Numbered from the stretch's first letter, positions 1-5,802 are shown. The stretch is 6,469 nt of DNA from Phycisphaerales bacterium (GCA_028288905.1 JAQGHJ010000330.1:1-6469), one strand, 5' to 3'. Notes: generated by a model from the sequence alone, not told the origin. Numbers and translations: made by a program.

Positions 1-125
1 TTGGGGTACTTCCACCTGCCCGAGCATCCCGCTCCCGTTATCGCAACTCGTGTTTCCGGATCGCTTTGCCTCCGTCGCTCGCCGGGATTTTGTGTCCGCG
101 TCGACAAGAACCGGCGTACGATTCG

Positions 126-146
126 AATGTTGAAGCGTCGAACATT
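126..146. promoter_or_regulatory. short inverted repeat upstream of the hydrolase gene
   Basis: AATGTT (126-131) and AACATT (141-146) form perfect 6-bp arms around a 9-base spacer, 22 bases before the hydrolase start codon. It could be a small operator or a leader hairpin. Arms this short can arise by chance, and no convincing -35/-10 pair was found in positions 1-168. Confidence 0.25.
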
Positions 147-168
147 GGCAAGCAGCCCGAGGTAGGGC

Positions 169-1032
169 ATGGCCTCTCAGTATTACGTCTGGCGCAGACA
201 CAACATCCACTACCAGAAGCGCGGGATGGGCGACCCGCTGTTGCTCGTCCACAACCTGTACCCCGGCGCGAGCCACGATGAGTACGCGTACAACCTCGAC
301 GAGCTGGCCCGGCACCACACGGTTTATGCGATCGACCTGCTAGGGTTCGGCGACAGCGACGCCCCGCGGCGGCGGTACACGGCCCGGCTGTACATCGACC
401 TGCTCGCTGACTTCTGTCGGGAGGTGATCGGCCGGCCGACCCACGCAATGGCGGCCGGGCTGAGCTGCTCGTACGTGTGCCAGGCGGCGGCGGACAACGC
501 CGGGCTGTTCGACCGGCTCGTGTTCGTCTGCCCCCGCAGTGAGCCGACCGGGCTGGACCTGCCGCGGTGGGCGGCCCCGATCCGCCACTTCATGCTCACC
601 GCGCCCGGGCTGGCCCAGGGCCAGTACGAGGCGGCCGCCAGCGAGCAGGCGATCGCCCAGTACCTCCGCAACAGTTTCCACAACCTCAGGGCGGCCACGC
701 CCGAGCGGGTGGAACGGCTGCACTACAACGCGTGGCGGGAGGGGTCGACGTACGCGTACGCCGGGCTGGTCGTCGGGTACCTCGACCACCCGCTCCTCGA
801 CGCGCTGCCGAAGGTGACGAACCCCATCCTACTGGTGTGGGGCCGACAGGCCCGCCCGACCCCGGTCGAGCACAGCGTCCGGCTCGTCGCCCTCGCCCGC
901 CACTGTAACCTGCGGGTGATCGAGAACGCCGGAGCGTGGGTCCACGACGAGCAGTCGGCCCAGGTGAACAAGCTGGTGACGAGCTACTTCGCCGGCCAGC
1001 TCGCCGGCCCGCCGCGGGCTGCGACGGCGTAG
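169..1032 (+). CDS. alpha/beta-hydrolase-fold protein, probably catalytically degenerate
   Basis: A 287-residue protein with the layout of a single-domain alpha/beta hydrolase. Strand and turn patterns of the fold are visible: LLLVHN (residues 24-29), VYAIDLLGFGDSD (52-64), the nucleophile-elbow region AAGLSCS (95-101), RLVFVCP (116-122) and PILLVWGR (219-226). No signal peptide or membrane segment is seen, so it is probably cytoplasmic. The usual catalytic landmarks are altered. The oxyanion HG is HN (28-29). The elbow is G-L-S-C-S instead of GxSxG, keeping Ser99. The acid position after WGR reads QA (227-228) where DD is typical. The C-terminal NAGH histidine is Ala256, although His259 lies three residues on. 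It may be a non-catalytic family member or use other residues. The ATG is chosen because GAGGT at 159-163 lies five bases upstream. It is convergent with the metal transporter gene and no operon partner is visible. Family call is firm; substrate and activity are unknown. Confidence 0.85.
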   Translation: MASQYYVWRRHNIHYQKRGMGDPLLLVHNLYPGASHDEYAYNLDELARHHTVYAIDLLGFGDSDAPRRRYTARLYIDLLADFCREVIGRPTHAMAAGLSCSYVCQAAADNAGLFDRLVFVCPRSEPTGLDLPRWAAPIRHFMLTAPGLAQGQYEAAASEQAIAQYLRNSFHNLRAATPERVERLHYNAWREGSTYAYAGLVVGYLDHPLLDALPKVTNPILLVWGRQARPTPVEHSVRLVALARHCNLRVIENAGAWVHDEQSAQVNKLVTSYFAGQLAGPPRAATA

Positions 1033-1069
1033 CCTGCACCTCTAGCCGACTGTCGGGAGGACGGACAAG

Positions 1070-1183
1070 AGGAACACGAATCGACACGAAAGGGGACGGG
1101 AGAGCATCGGGGTTTGAATGCCCGGCACCCGCCTAATGTCTTCTTCGTGTTGATTCGTGCCCTTCGTGGAAATTCGTGTTCCT
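1070..1183. repeat. TTCGTG/CACGAA intergenic inverted repeat, possible bidirectional terminator
   Basis: Arms at 1070-1090 and 1163-1183 pair at 18 of 21 positions: 12 perfect bp, a 3-base mismatch, then 6 perfect bp. The hexamer CACGAA occurs at 1075 and 1085 in the left arm. Its complement TTCGTG occurs at 1144, 1154, 1163 and 1173 on the right, so copies are 9-10 bases apart, close to one helical turn. The element fills most of the space between the convergent hydrolase and Nramp-Usp genes. That position suits a bidirectional transcription barrier, but there is no T tract after the stem. It also resembles TTCGTG-rich intergenic repeats that I associate with planctomycete and other environmental genomes. 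That association is from memory and was not searched. Confidence 0.65.
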
Positions 1184-1220
1184 CCCCCCGGCGACGGCGA
1201 GGTGCCCGGCCGACCCGAGT

Positions 1221-3113
1221 TCAGGTCCGGACACTTAGCACCGGCACCCTCGTCCGGTGCCGCAGCTCGGACGCGGTCGACCCGTGTAGCAGGTCGCCGA
1301 ACAGCCTGTGGCCGTGGCTGCCGGTGACGAGCAGGTCGAGCGTTTCCTCCTTGGCCACCTTGGCGATCTCGTCGGGCGGCCGACCGGCGGCCAGCCGGAC
1401 GGTGCACGGGACGCCGACCGCCCGTAAGGCGGCGGCGGCCCGGTCCAGGTAGTCGGCGTCGTCCCGGGCCTCGTCGTCGTCTACGCCGTCCCCGAGGAAC
1501 CGGGCGGTCGCGCTCTCGACGACGTGGATCAGCACCACCGTCGCCCCCGCCGCCCGGACGAGCGGGAGCACGCCGGCCAGGATCTTCTCGTCCCGGATCG
1601 TCGCCTCCAGGGCGATCCCGACCCGGCGGAACTGAGTGGCGATCGTCGCGTCCGCCCCGGGCAGGGCGGGGGTCAGGGCCGGCGTCGGGACCCGGGCGCG
1701 GGACTTCCGCCGCCACTTGGCCCACAGCGGCTCGACCACCATCCAGACGAGCAGCGGGGCGGCGAGGGCGGCGGCCGGCAGCAGCCCGTACCGGACGAGG
1801 GCGGTGCCGTCCCGCATGCCATCGGCGATCGTCTCGCCCACCAGCTTCAGGTTCAGCCCGATGATGATGACGGCGGCCAGCCACGCAAGCGTCACCCCCC
1901 ACCACGGGGTGACGAACGCCCCCATCTTCCGCCGGTCGGCCGTGAAGTGGATGAGCGGCACCACCGCGAACGACAGCTGGAGCGACAGCACGACCTGGCT
2001 CAACACCAGTAGCGTGTCGACCCCCGAATCCCCCCGCCACAGGATCACGCCGACGGCCGGCACGATCGCGATCAGTCGGGTGACTAGCCGCCGCAGCCAC
2101 GGCCGGAGCCGGATGTGGACGAACCCTTCCATCACGATCTGCCCGGCCATCGTGCCGGTGATGGTCGACGACTGCCCGGCCGCCAGCAGGGCGATCGCGA
2201 ACGCCAGCGGGGCGGCCTTGCCGAGGACCGGGGCGAGCAGGGCGTGGGCACCTTCCAGCGACGCCACGTCCTGGTGCCCGGTGTGGTGGAACGCGGCCGC
2301 GGCCAGGATCAGGATGGCGGCGTTCACCAGGAACGCCGCGTTCAGCGCCACGACCGAGTCGATCAGGTTGAACCGGGTCGCCTGCCGCAGCCCGGCCGGC
2401 GACCGGTCGACGGCCCGGGACTGCACCAGGGCCGAGTGCAGGTACAGGTTGTGGGGCATCACGGTCGCCCCGATGATCCCGATCGCGACGTACAGCATGT
2501 CCCCGGACAGCGGGGTCGGGACGAACCCGGCGATCACGCCGGCCGGGCTCGGCTTCGACAGCACCATCTCCAGCGCGAAGCACCCCCCGATCGTCGCGAC
2601 GAGCACGACGATGAACGCCTCGACCTTCCGGATGCCCCACGCCTGCAGCAGCAGGAACAGCATCACGTCGAACGCCGTGATCAGCACGCCGTACAAAATC
2701 GGGATGCCGAACAGCAGGTGCAGCGCGATCGCCGACCCGAGCACCTCGGCGAGGTCGCAGGCGGCGATCGCGACCTCGCACATCACCCACAGCACCCACG
2801 TGACCGGGCGAGGGTAGTGCTCGCGGCAGGCCTGCGCCAGGTCCCGGCCCGTGACGAGCCCGAGCCGGGCGGACAGCGTCTGGAGCAGGATCGCCATCAG
2901 GTTCGACAGCAGGATCACCCAGATCAGCCGGTACCCGTACCGGCTGCCCGCGGCCAGATCCGTCGCCCAATTCCCCGGGTCCATGTACCCGACCGACACC
3001 ATGAACGCCGGCCCGGAGAACCCGAACAGCCGGCGCCAGAACGTCGCGCCGCTCGGGATGGCGACGCTGCGGTGGATTTCGGGCAAGGAGGGGACGGCGA
3101 CGGGCGCGGTCAT
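1221..3113 (-). CDS. Nramp/MntH-type divalent metal transporter fused to a C-terminal universal stress protein (UspA) domain
   Basis: A 630-residue inner-membrane protein. Residues ~30-464 are an Nramp (SLC11, LeuT-fold) proton-coupled Mn(II)/Fe(II) importer. TM1 carries the DPGN motif (45-48) and TM6 carries A-T-V-M-P-H-N (216-222); Asp45, Asn48, Met219 and His221 match the family's metal and proton sites. GQSSTITGTMAGQ (313-325) matches the conserved transport signature. I count about 12 hydrophobic segments. After a Pro/Ala-rich linker (~471-488), residues ~495-630 form a UspA domain. It ends in G-2x-G-9x-G-S (Gly598, Gly601, Gly611, Ser612), the ATP-binding signature of ATP-type Usps. Typical MntH proteins have about 400-450 residues, so the extra length is the Usp domain; the reading frame is continuous. 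A GTG start at 3209 would add 32 residues, but its GAGG is only two bases away, whereas the ATG at 3113 has AGGAA at good spacing. It lies 100 bases downstream of the barrel gene on the same strand, probably in one operon. Family and fusion are firm; metal preference is inferred. Confidence 0.95.
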   Translation of the reverse strand: MTAPVAVPSLPEIHRSVAIPSGATFWRRLFGFSGPAFMVSVGYMDPGNWATDLAAGSRYGYRLIWVILLSNLMAILLQTLSARLGLVTGRDLAQACREHYPRPVTWVLWVMCEVAIAACDLAEVLGSAIALHLLFGIPILYGVLITAFDVMLFLLLQAWGIRKVEAFIVVLVATIGGCFALEMVLSKPSPAGVIAGFVPTPLSGDMLYVAIGIIGATVMPHNLYLHSALVQSRAVDRSPAGLRQATRFNLIDSVVALNAAFLVNAAILILAAAAFHHTGHQDVASLEGAHALLAPVLGKAAPLAFAIALLAAGQSSTITGTMAGQIVMEGFVHIRLRPWLRRLVTRLIAIVPAVGVILWRGDSGVDTLLVLSQVVLSLQLSFAVVPLIHFTADRRKMGAFVTPWWGVTLAWLAAVIIIGLNLKLVGETIADGMRDGTALVRYGLLPAAALAAPLLVWMVVEPLWAKWRRKSRARVPTPALTPALPGADATIATQFRRVGIALEATIRDEKILAGVLPLVRAAGATVVLIHVVESATARFLGDGVDDDEARDDADYLDRAAAALRAVGVPCTVRLAAGRPPDEIAKVAKEETLDLLVTGSHGHRLFGDLLHGSTASELRHRTRVPVLSVRT

Positions 3114-3120
3114 GAAGCGG

Positions 3121-3125
3121 TTCCT
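3121..3125 (-). promoter_or_regulatory. ribosome binding site that sets the Nramp-Usp start
   Basis: On the minus strand AGGAA stands seven bases before the ATG at 3113. This supports a 630-residue product over a 662-residue one from the upstream GTG at 3209. The extra N-terminal residues would be Arg-rich and look unlike an Nramp N-terminus. Confidence 0.65.
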
Positions 3126-3213
3126 GCGAAAGATGCGGTACGGAAAGCGGTGGACGCAAACCTCCGGCGAGCGGTGGCCGGCGGGGCGGGCAAATGCGGC
3201 TGCGCTCACCGCC

Positions 3214-4131
3214 TCAGCGGCGGATCGTTACGCCGGCGAACACCCGCAGGTCGTCGGCGGCCGCGGTCAGCCCGACCTCGACGCCGGCGTCGATCTGGAC
3301 GTCGTCCGACACCTTGTAGGTCAGACCGGTGTCGAGCGTCGCCTCGTACGGGCGGTCGCCGCCTAGGGGTGCGGTGCCGGCGTACTCCAGGTACGCCCCG
3401 AGCGGGCCGACGAGGTCGTGCTCGACCGACGCGGTGTGGACGAGGAGCGTGTCGTACCCGCCGGTGCCGTCGCGGACGAAGTCGACCTCGGCCATCACGG
3501 TCAGGTCGAACCCGGCCGGCAACGGGACGGCCAGCGGCACGATCACGCCGCCCTCGACCCGGTCGTCGTTGCTGAACGCCTGCGCCCCGACCGGGAATCG
3601 GACGTACGGCATGACGGCCAGCGCGGTGCCGGCGAACAAGCCGGTGTCCGCGTTGCCGCCGGCCTCGTCGTTGCCCCAGACGTTCACCTTCACCCGCACC
3701 TCGGCGTCGCCGTGGCCGTCGTCGGTCCGGCCCGGGGTGCGCGACCGCAGGTACGGGGCGACGACGAGCTGCAGGTCGACGTTGTTCGTCAGCCCGATCT
3801 TCAGGTTGGCCGGCAGGACGGCCAGTTCCTCGCCGTCATCCCCCTTGCGCCACTCGGCGAAGCTGAACTCGGCCTGCACGTGCCCGGCGTCGACGGTGAA
3901 CGGGCTCTCGGTCACGTCCGGGCGGTCGGGCGACAGCTCCCGCATCAGCGGGCGGGGCGTCGGGTCGAACAGCGTGTACCCGGACTTGTCGGCCGGCGGT
4001 GCAGCTAGCCCGTCGGCGGCAACCGCAACGGACGCCGACGACACCCATGCCGCGACCCCTGCCCCCACCAGCGTCGTCGTCCAACCCGCCGTTCGGGTGC
4101 GCCGCAGCCCGCGTCCTGTCAATCGGCCCAT
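3214..4131 (-). CDS. outer-membrane beta-barrel protein of the MetA-like 'transporter' family
   Basis: A 305-residue protein with a Sec signal peptide: Arg-rich n-region to residue 16, hydrophobic core ~19-30, and a probable AVA cleavage site at 36-38. The mature part begins with ELSPDRPDVTESPFTVDAGHVQAE (65-88 region). This is the TDRPD-TESP-tV-GH-QxE signature I associate with the Phenol_MetA_deg-type family often annotated simply as 'transporter'. The rest alternates short amphipathic strands and turns (for example VDLQLVVAPYLR, AEVRVKVNVWG, FDLTVMAEVDF, LGAYLEYAG), as expected for a barrel; the C-terminus is VFAGVTIRR. The ATG at 4131 has GAGGG seven bases upstream. It precedes the Nramp-Usp gene on the same strand and is divergent from the metal-responsive regulator, so a role as the outer-membrane port for Mn or Fe is a reasonable inference. 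Other members of this loose family occur beside aromatic-degradation genes, so substrate cannot be read from the sequence. Barrel and export are fairly sure; function is not. Confidence 0.8.
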   Translation of the reverse strand: MGRLTGRGLRRTRTAGWTTTLVGAGVAAWVSSASVAVAADGLAAPPADKSGYTLFDPTPRPLMRELSPDRPDVTESPFTVDAGHVQAEFSFAEWRKGDDGEELAVLPANLKIGLTNNVDLQLVVAPYLRSRTPGRTDDGHGDAEVRVKVNVWGNDEAGGNADTGLFAGTALAVMPYVRFPVGAQAFSNDDRVEGGVIVPLAVPLPAGFDLTVMAEVDFVRDGTGGYDTLLVHTASVEHDLVGPLGAYLEYAGTAPLGGDRPYEATLDTGLTYKVSDDVQIDAGVEVGLTAAADDLRVFAGVTIRR

Positions 4132-4152
4132 CTTTCATCCCTCGTTAATCCA

Positions 4153-4170
4153 ACTTTGATGATTCAAAGT
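4153..4170. promoter_or_regulatory. 18-bp perfect palindrome, candidate operator of the DtxR/MntR-type regulator
   Basis: ACTTTGA-TGAT-TCAAAGT has perfect 7-bp arms around a 4-base spacer. It sits between the divergent barrel gene and regulator gene, 22 bases upstream of the barrel ATG and just upstream of the candidate -35 of the regulator. Length and AT-rich arms fit the 18-20 bp dyads bound by DtxR/MntR-family dimers, and the surrounding DNA is GC-rich, so this AT-rich dyad stands out. It does not match a specific published box that I can recall. Assignment to the adjacent regulator is inference from position. Confidence 0.6.
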
Positions 4171-4171
4171 C

Positions 4172-4200
4172 TCGGCATGTTATGACCCGAACGGTATGAT
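4172..4200 (+). promoter_or_regulatory. candidate promoter of the regulator gene
   Basis: TCGGCA (4172-4177) and TATGAT (4195-4200) are separated by 17 bases, matching the -35 and -10 consensus at 4/6 and 5/6 positions. Transcription would start near 4207, leaving a leader of about 75 bases before the ATG at 4282. The 18-bp palindrome ends two bases upstream and a second dyad surrounds the -10, so repression of its own promoter is plausible. On the opposite strand only a weak pair for the barrel gene was seen (TTGACC at 4207-4202 and TAACAT at 4182-4177, 19-base spacing). Confidence 0.4.
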
Positions 4201-4206
4201 GGGTCA
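4183..4206. promoter_or_regulatory. second inverted repeat around the candidate -10 box
   Basis: TGACCC (4183-4188) and GGGTCA (4201-4206) are perfect 6-bp arms with a 12-base spacer that contains the TATGAT box. A protein bound here would occlude RNA polymerase. It differs in sequence from the 18-bp palindrome, so if both are real they may bind different proteins. Confidence 0.35.
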
Positions 4207-4281
4207 AGTCAAAATCGTAGCGGGCACCGCGCCGGCGTTGCCGTCGGCCCCGTGGCCCCCGCGCCGGAGCGCCGCCCCGCG

Positions 4282-4947
4282 ATGCCCAGCATCACCGTCG
4301 AGAACTACGTCAAGCAGATCTACCTGGCCGGCCAGCAGCAGCAGCCGACGGGCGGGCAGGTCTCGATGGGTCGGCTGGCGGCGGCGGTCGGCGTCGTCCC
4401 CGGGACCGTCACCACGATGGTCAAGGCGCTGGTGGCCGACGGGCTGGTCGACTACGAGCCCCGCGGCGGCGTCACGCTCACCCGCGACGGCGAGCGGCTC
4501 GCCCTGCACGTGCTCCGCCGCCACCGGCTCGTCGAGCTGCTGCTCGTCCGGGTGCTGGGGCTCGACTGGTCCGAGGTCCACGCTGAGGCCGAGGTGCTCG
4601 AGCACGCGGTCAGCGACAAGGTGCTCGAGCGGATCGACGCCCTGCTCGGCAGCCCGACCGTCGACCCGCACGGCGACCCGATCCCGTCGGCCAAGGGGAA
4701 GGTGGACGGCACCCGGCGGCACAGCTTGGCCGAGTGCACCGTCGGCCGGCCGCTGCGGGTGGCCCGGGTGACGGACCAGGACCCGGCGTTCCTCCAGTTC
4801 ATCGACCGGTGCGGCTTGGTGCCGGGGGCGGCCGTGACCGTCGAGGGCCGGGACGCCAGCGCCGACGCCGTCCTCGTCCGCCCGGACGGGCGGAGGGCCG
4901 TCACGCTCGGCGGTGCCGCTGCGGAAAAGGTGTTGGTCGAGGGATAA
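4282..4947 (+). CDS. DtxR/MntR-family metal-dependent transcriptional repressor with FeoA-like C-terminal domain
   Basis: A 221-residue cytoplasmic DNA-binding protein, close to the usual ~220-230 residues of full-length DtxR proteins. Residues 1-66 are a winged helix: MPSITVENYVKQIY start, recognition helix near VVPGTVTTMVKALVADGLV (38-56), wing near RGGVTLT (61-67). Residues ~70-135 are the dimerisation and metal-binding domain, with His81, Glu85, His100, Glu104, Glu107 and His108 at places that match known DtxR/MntR ligands. Glu104 stands where DtxR has Cys102, as in Mn-sensing MntR. Asn8 and Lys11 stand where B. subtilis MntR has Asp8 and Glu11. Residues ~147-221 are an SH3/FeoA-like domain. 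The ATG at 4282 is preferred because MPSxTVENY is a typical family start; its only SD-like site (GGAG, 4266-4269) is 12 bases away. A GTG at 4252 would add ten Pro/Ala/Arg-rich residues and lacks an SD. Divergent from the barrel and Nramp-Usp genes, which it probably controls. Family is firm; Mn versus Fe specificity is inferred. Confidence 0.92.
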   Translation: MPSITVENYVKQIYLAGQQQQPTGGQVSMGRLAAAVGVVPGTVTTMVKALVADGLVDYEPRGGVTLTRDGERLALHVLRRHRLVELLLVRVLGLDWSEVHAEAEVLEHAVSDKVLERIDALLGSPTVDPHGDPIPSAKGKVDGTRRHSLAECTVGRPLRVARVTDQDPAFLQFIDRCGLVPGAAVTVEGRDASADAVLVRPDGRRAVTLGGAAAEKVLVEG

Positions 4948-5027
4948 CGGTGCGCGGTGCCGCCGAGCAGGGTGACATCTAGGAAGTGGGATGGCGTTCC
5001 ACTGCGGAAGGGCGGTCCTGATTCAAA

Positions 5028-5077
5028 AAACGAGAGCGGGCGGCGAGGCTTGATGGCCGCGCCGCCCGCTCTCGTTT
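5028..5077 (-). terminator. strong intrinsic terminator, best on the minus strand
   Basis: Perfect 18-bp arms (5028-5045 and 5060-5077, core GAGAGCGGGCGGCG) enclose a 14-base loop. Read on the minus strand the stem is followed by a run of six T (complement of 5030-5025), a classic rho-independent terminator for the small-protein gene ending at 5133. Read on the plus strand only TTT follows, so it may also stop the regulator transcript ending at 4947, less efficiently. Confidence 0.9.
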
Positions 5078-5132
5078 AACCCGGCCACGACCGCCGTCGC
5101 CCGACCCGACGATAGGTCTCCGGCCGAAGCAC

Positions 5133-5345
5133 CTAGTGAACCTGCTCCGCCGGCGCAAACCCGTCGCAGCCGCTGTTCGCCGTCACGAGCAGGTGCAGCG
5201 GGGCGTGCTTCGGGTGCCCGCACTCGACGCGAAGGTCCTCGGGGGCCTGCTGCTTCGACCGGATCTGGACGAGCTGAGGGGCCTGGGCCTGATGTTCGCC
5301 GAAATGGGTGCAAAGGCCGCACTGACCGTCGTGAAAGCTAAGCAT
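5133..5345 (-). CDS. small Cys/His-rich protein of unknown function, probable metal-binding fold
   Basis: A 70-residue protein I cannot assign to a named family. It has four cysteines (9, 12, 42, 60) and histidines at 5, 14, 18, 44, 47, 51 and 70. They are arranged as CGLCTHFGEH near the N-terminus, ECGHPKHAPLHL in the middle and SGCDGF near the C-terminus. The CxxC plus two further Cys suggests a zinc-ribbon-like or other metal site, though disulfides are not excluded. No signal peptide or membrane segment is visible. Three things argue that it is real: AGGAG (complement of 5352-5356) six bases before the ATG, a strong terminator on the same strand 56 bases after its stop, and clearly non-random Cys/His motifs. 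The overlapping plus-strand frame at 5136-5393 lacks an SD and is treated as a shadow. It appears monocistronic and is convergent with the regulator gene. Similar short 'CGLCTHFG...GCDGF' proteins seem familiar from planctomycetes, from memory only. Confidence 0.8.
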   Translation of the reverse strand: MLSFHDGQCGLCTHFGEHQAQAPQLVQIRSKQQAPEDLRVECGHPKHAPLHLLVTANSGCDGFAPAEQVH

Positions 5346-5351
5346 GACTGT

Positions 5352-5356
5352 CTCCT
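5352..5356 (-). promoter_or_regulatory. strong ribosome binding site of the small Cys protein
   Basis: AGGAG on the minus strand, six bases before the ATG at 5345. It is the strongest Shine-Dalgarno match in the window and is the main reason to prefer this frame over the overlapping plus-strand one. Confidence 0.75.
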
Positions 5357-5802
5357 GTTAAGCCCTACGTTTTCTCTCGTTCCATCCCGTTGATCACGGC
5401 ACTCCCGTGCTGCCCGCAATCGATGTCACAGTATTCGTCTCATGGTTTGCAAAGGTCCAATTAAAAAGCACTTAAGCTAAGAAATGAGAATGGGTATCAG
5501 TCGTTCTTCAACTTAAATCAGTTTGGTTATGTCGAGCCGACACGTGACCCGGTGCCTTTAACGCATTCTTCGCCGCCCTTCCTGAGATTCTAGCCCCGCT
5601 GTCGTTCCTTCCACGCATCTCTGAGAGGAACCGCCACTACCACGCGGTGCGATGTCGCGCCCGTCAGTTGAGTATTGGGGACGGATGTATGGGTATCCCG
5701 CTGCGCGCGAGGGCCGCGCTGTTGGAAATGGTCATCAACAGAGTTCGGTTCTCGGGCTGAACTACAAGACGTGAGGGCCGAGTGATCAGAGGCCGAGGCG
5801 CT

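Noticed and set aside
1..163. Frame 1 open from the window edge to a TAG at 161-163, possibly the tail of an upstream gene
   Set aside because: All three plus frames are open for most of this stretch and the translation shows no motif, so a partial gene cannot be supported from the sequence alone.
1042..3159. 705-codon minus-strand open frame overlapping the transporter gene
   Set aside because: It is a frame-shadow of the Nramp-Usp gene: Arg/Pro/Gly-rich translation without domains, typical of GC-rich DNA. The competing frame has unmistakable Nramp and Usp motifs.
3164..3181. CCGGC/GCCGG hairpin in the gap between the barrel and transporter genes
   Set aside because: Only 5-bp arms in very GC-rich DNA and no T tract; not enough to call a terminator that would split the presumed operon.
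2115..3575. 486-codon plus-strand open frame opposite the transporter and barrel genes (also 1636-2817)
   Set aside because: Low-complexity Arg/Asp/Gln/His-rich translation antisense to two well-supported genes; no ribosome binding site or recognisable fold.
4594..4605. 12-bp perfect palindrome GTGCTCGAGCAC
   Set aside because: It lies inside the regulator coding region and encodes the conserved metal-ligand segment VLEH, so coding constraint and GC-rich codon choice explain it.
5136..5393. 85-codon plus-strand frame overlapping the small Cys gene
   Set aside because: GTG start without an SD. The opposite strand has a strong RBS, a matching terminator and ordered Cys/His motifs.
5652..5774. 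40-codon plus-strand frame in the intergenic stretch (start MSRPSVEYWG)
   Set aside because: No ribosome binding site, mixed third-position composition unlike neighbouring genes, and no recognisable family.
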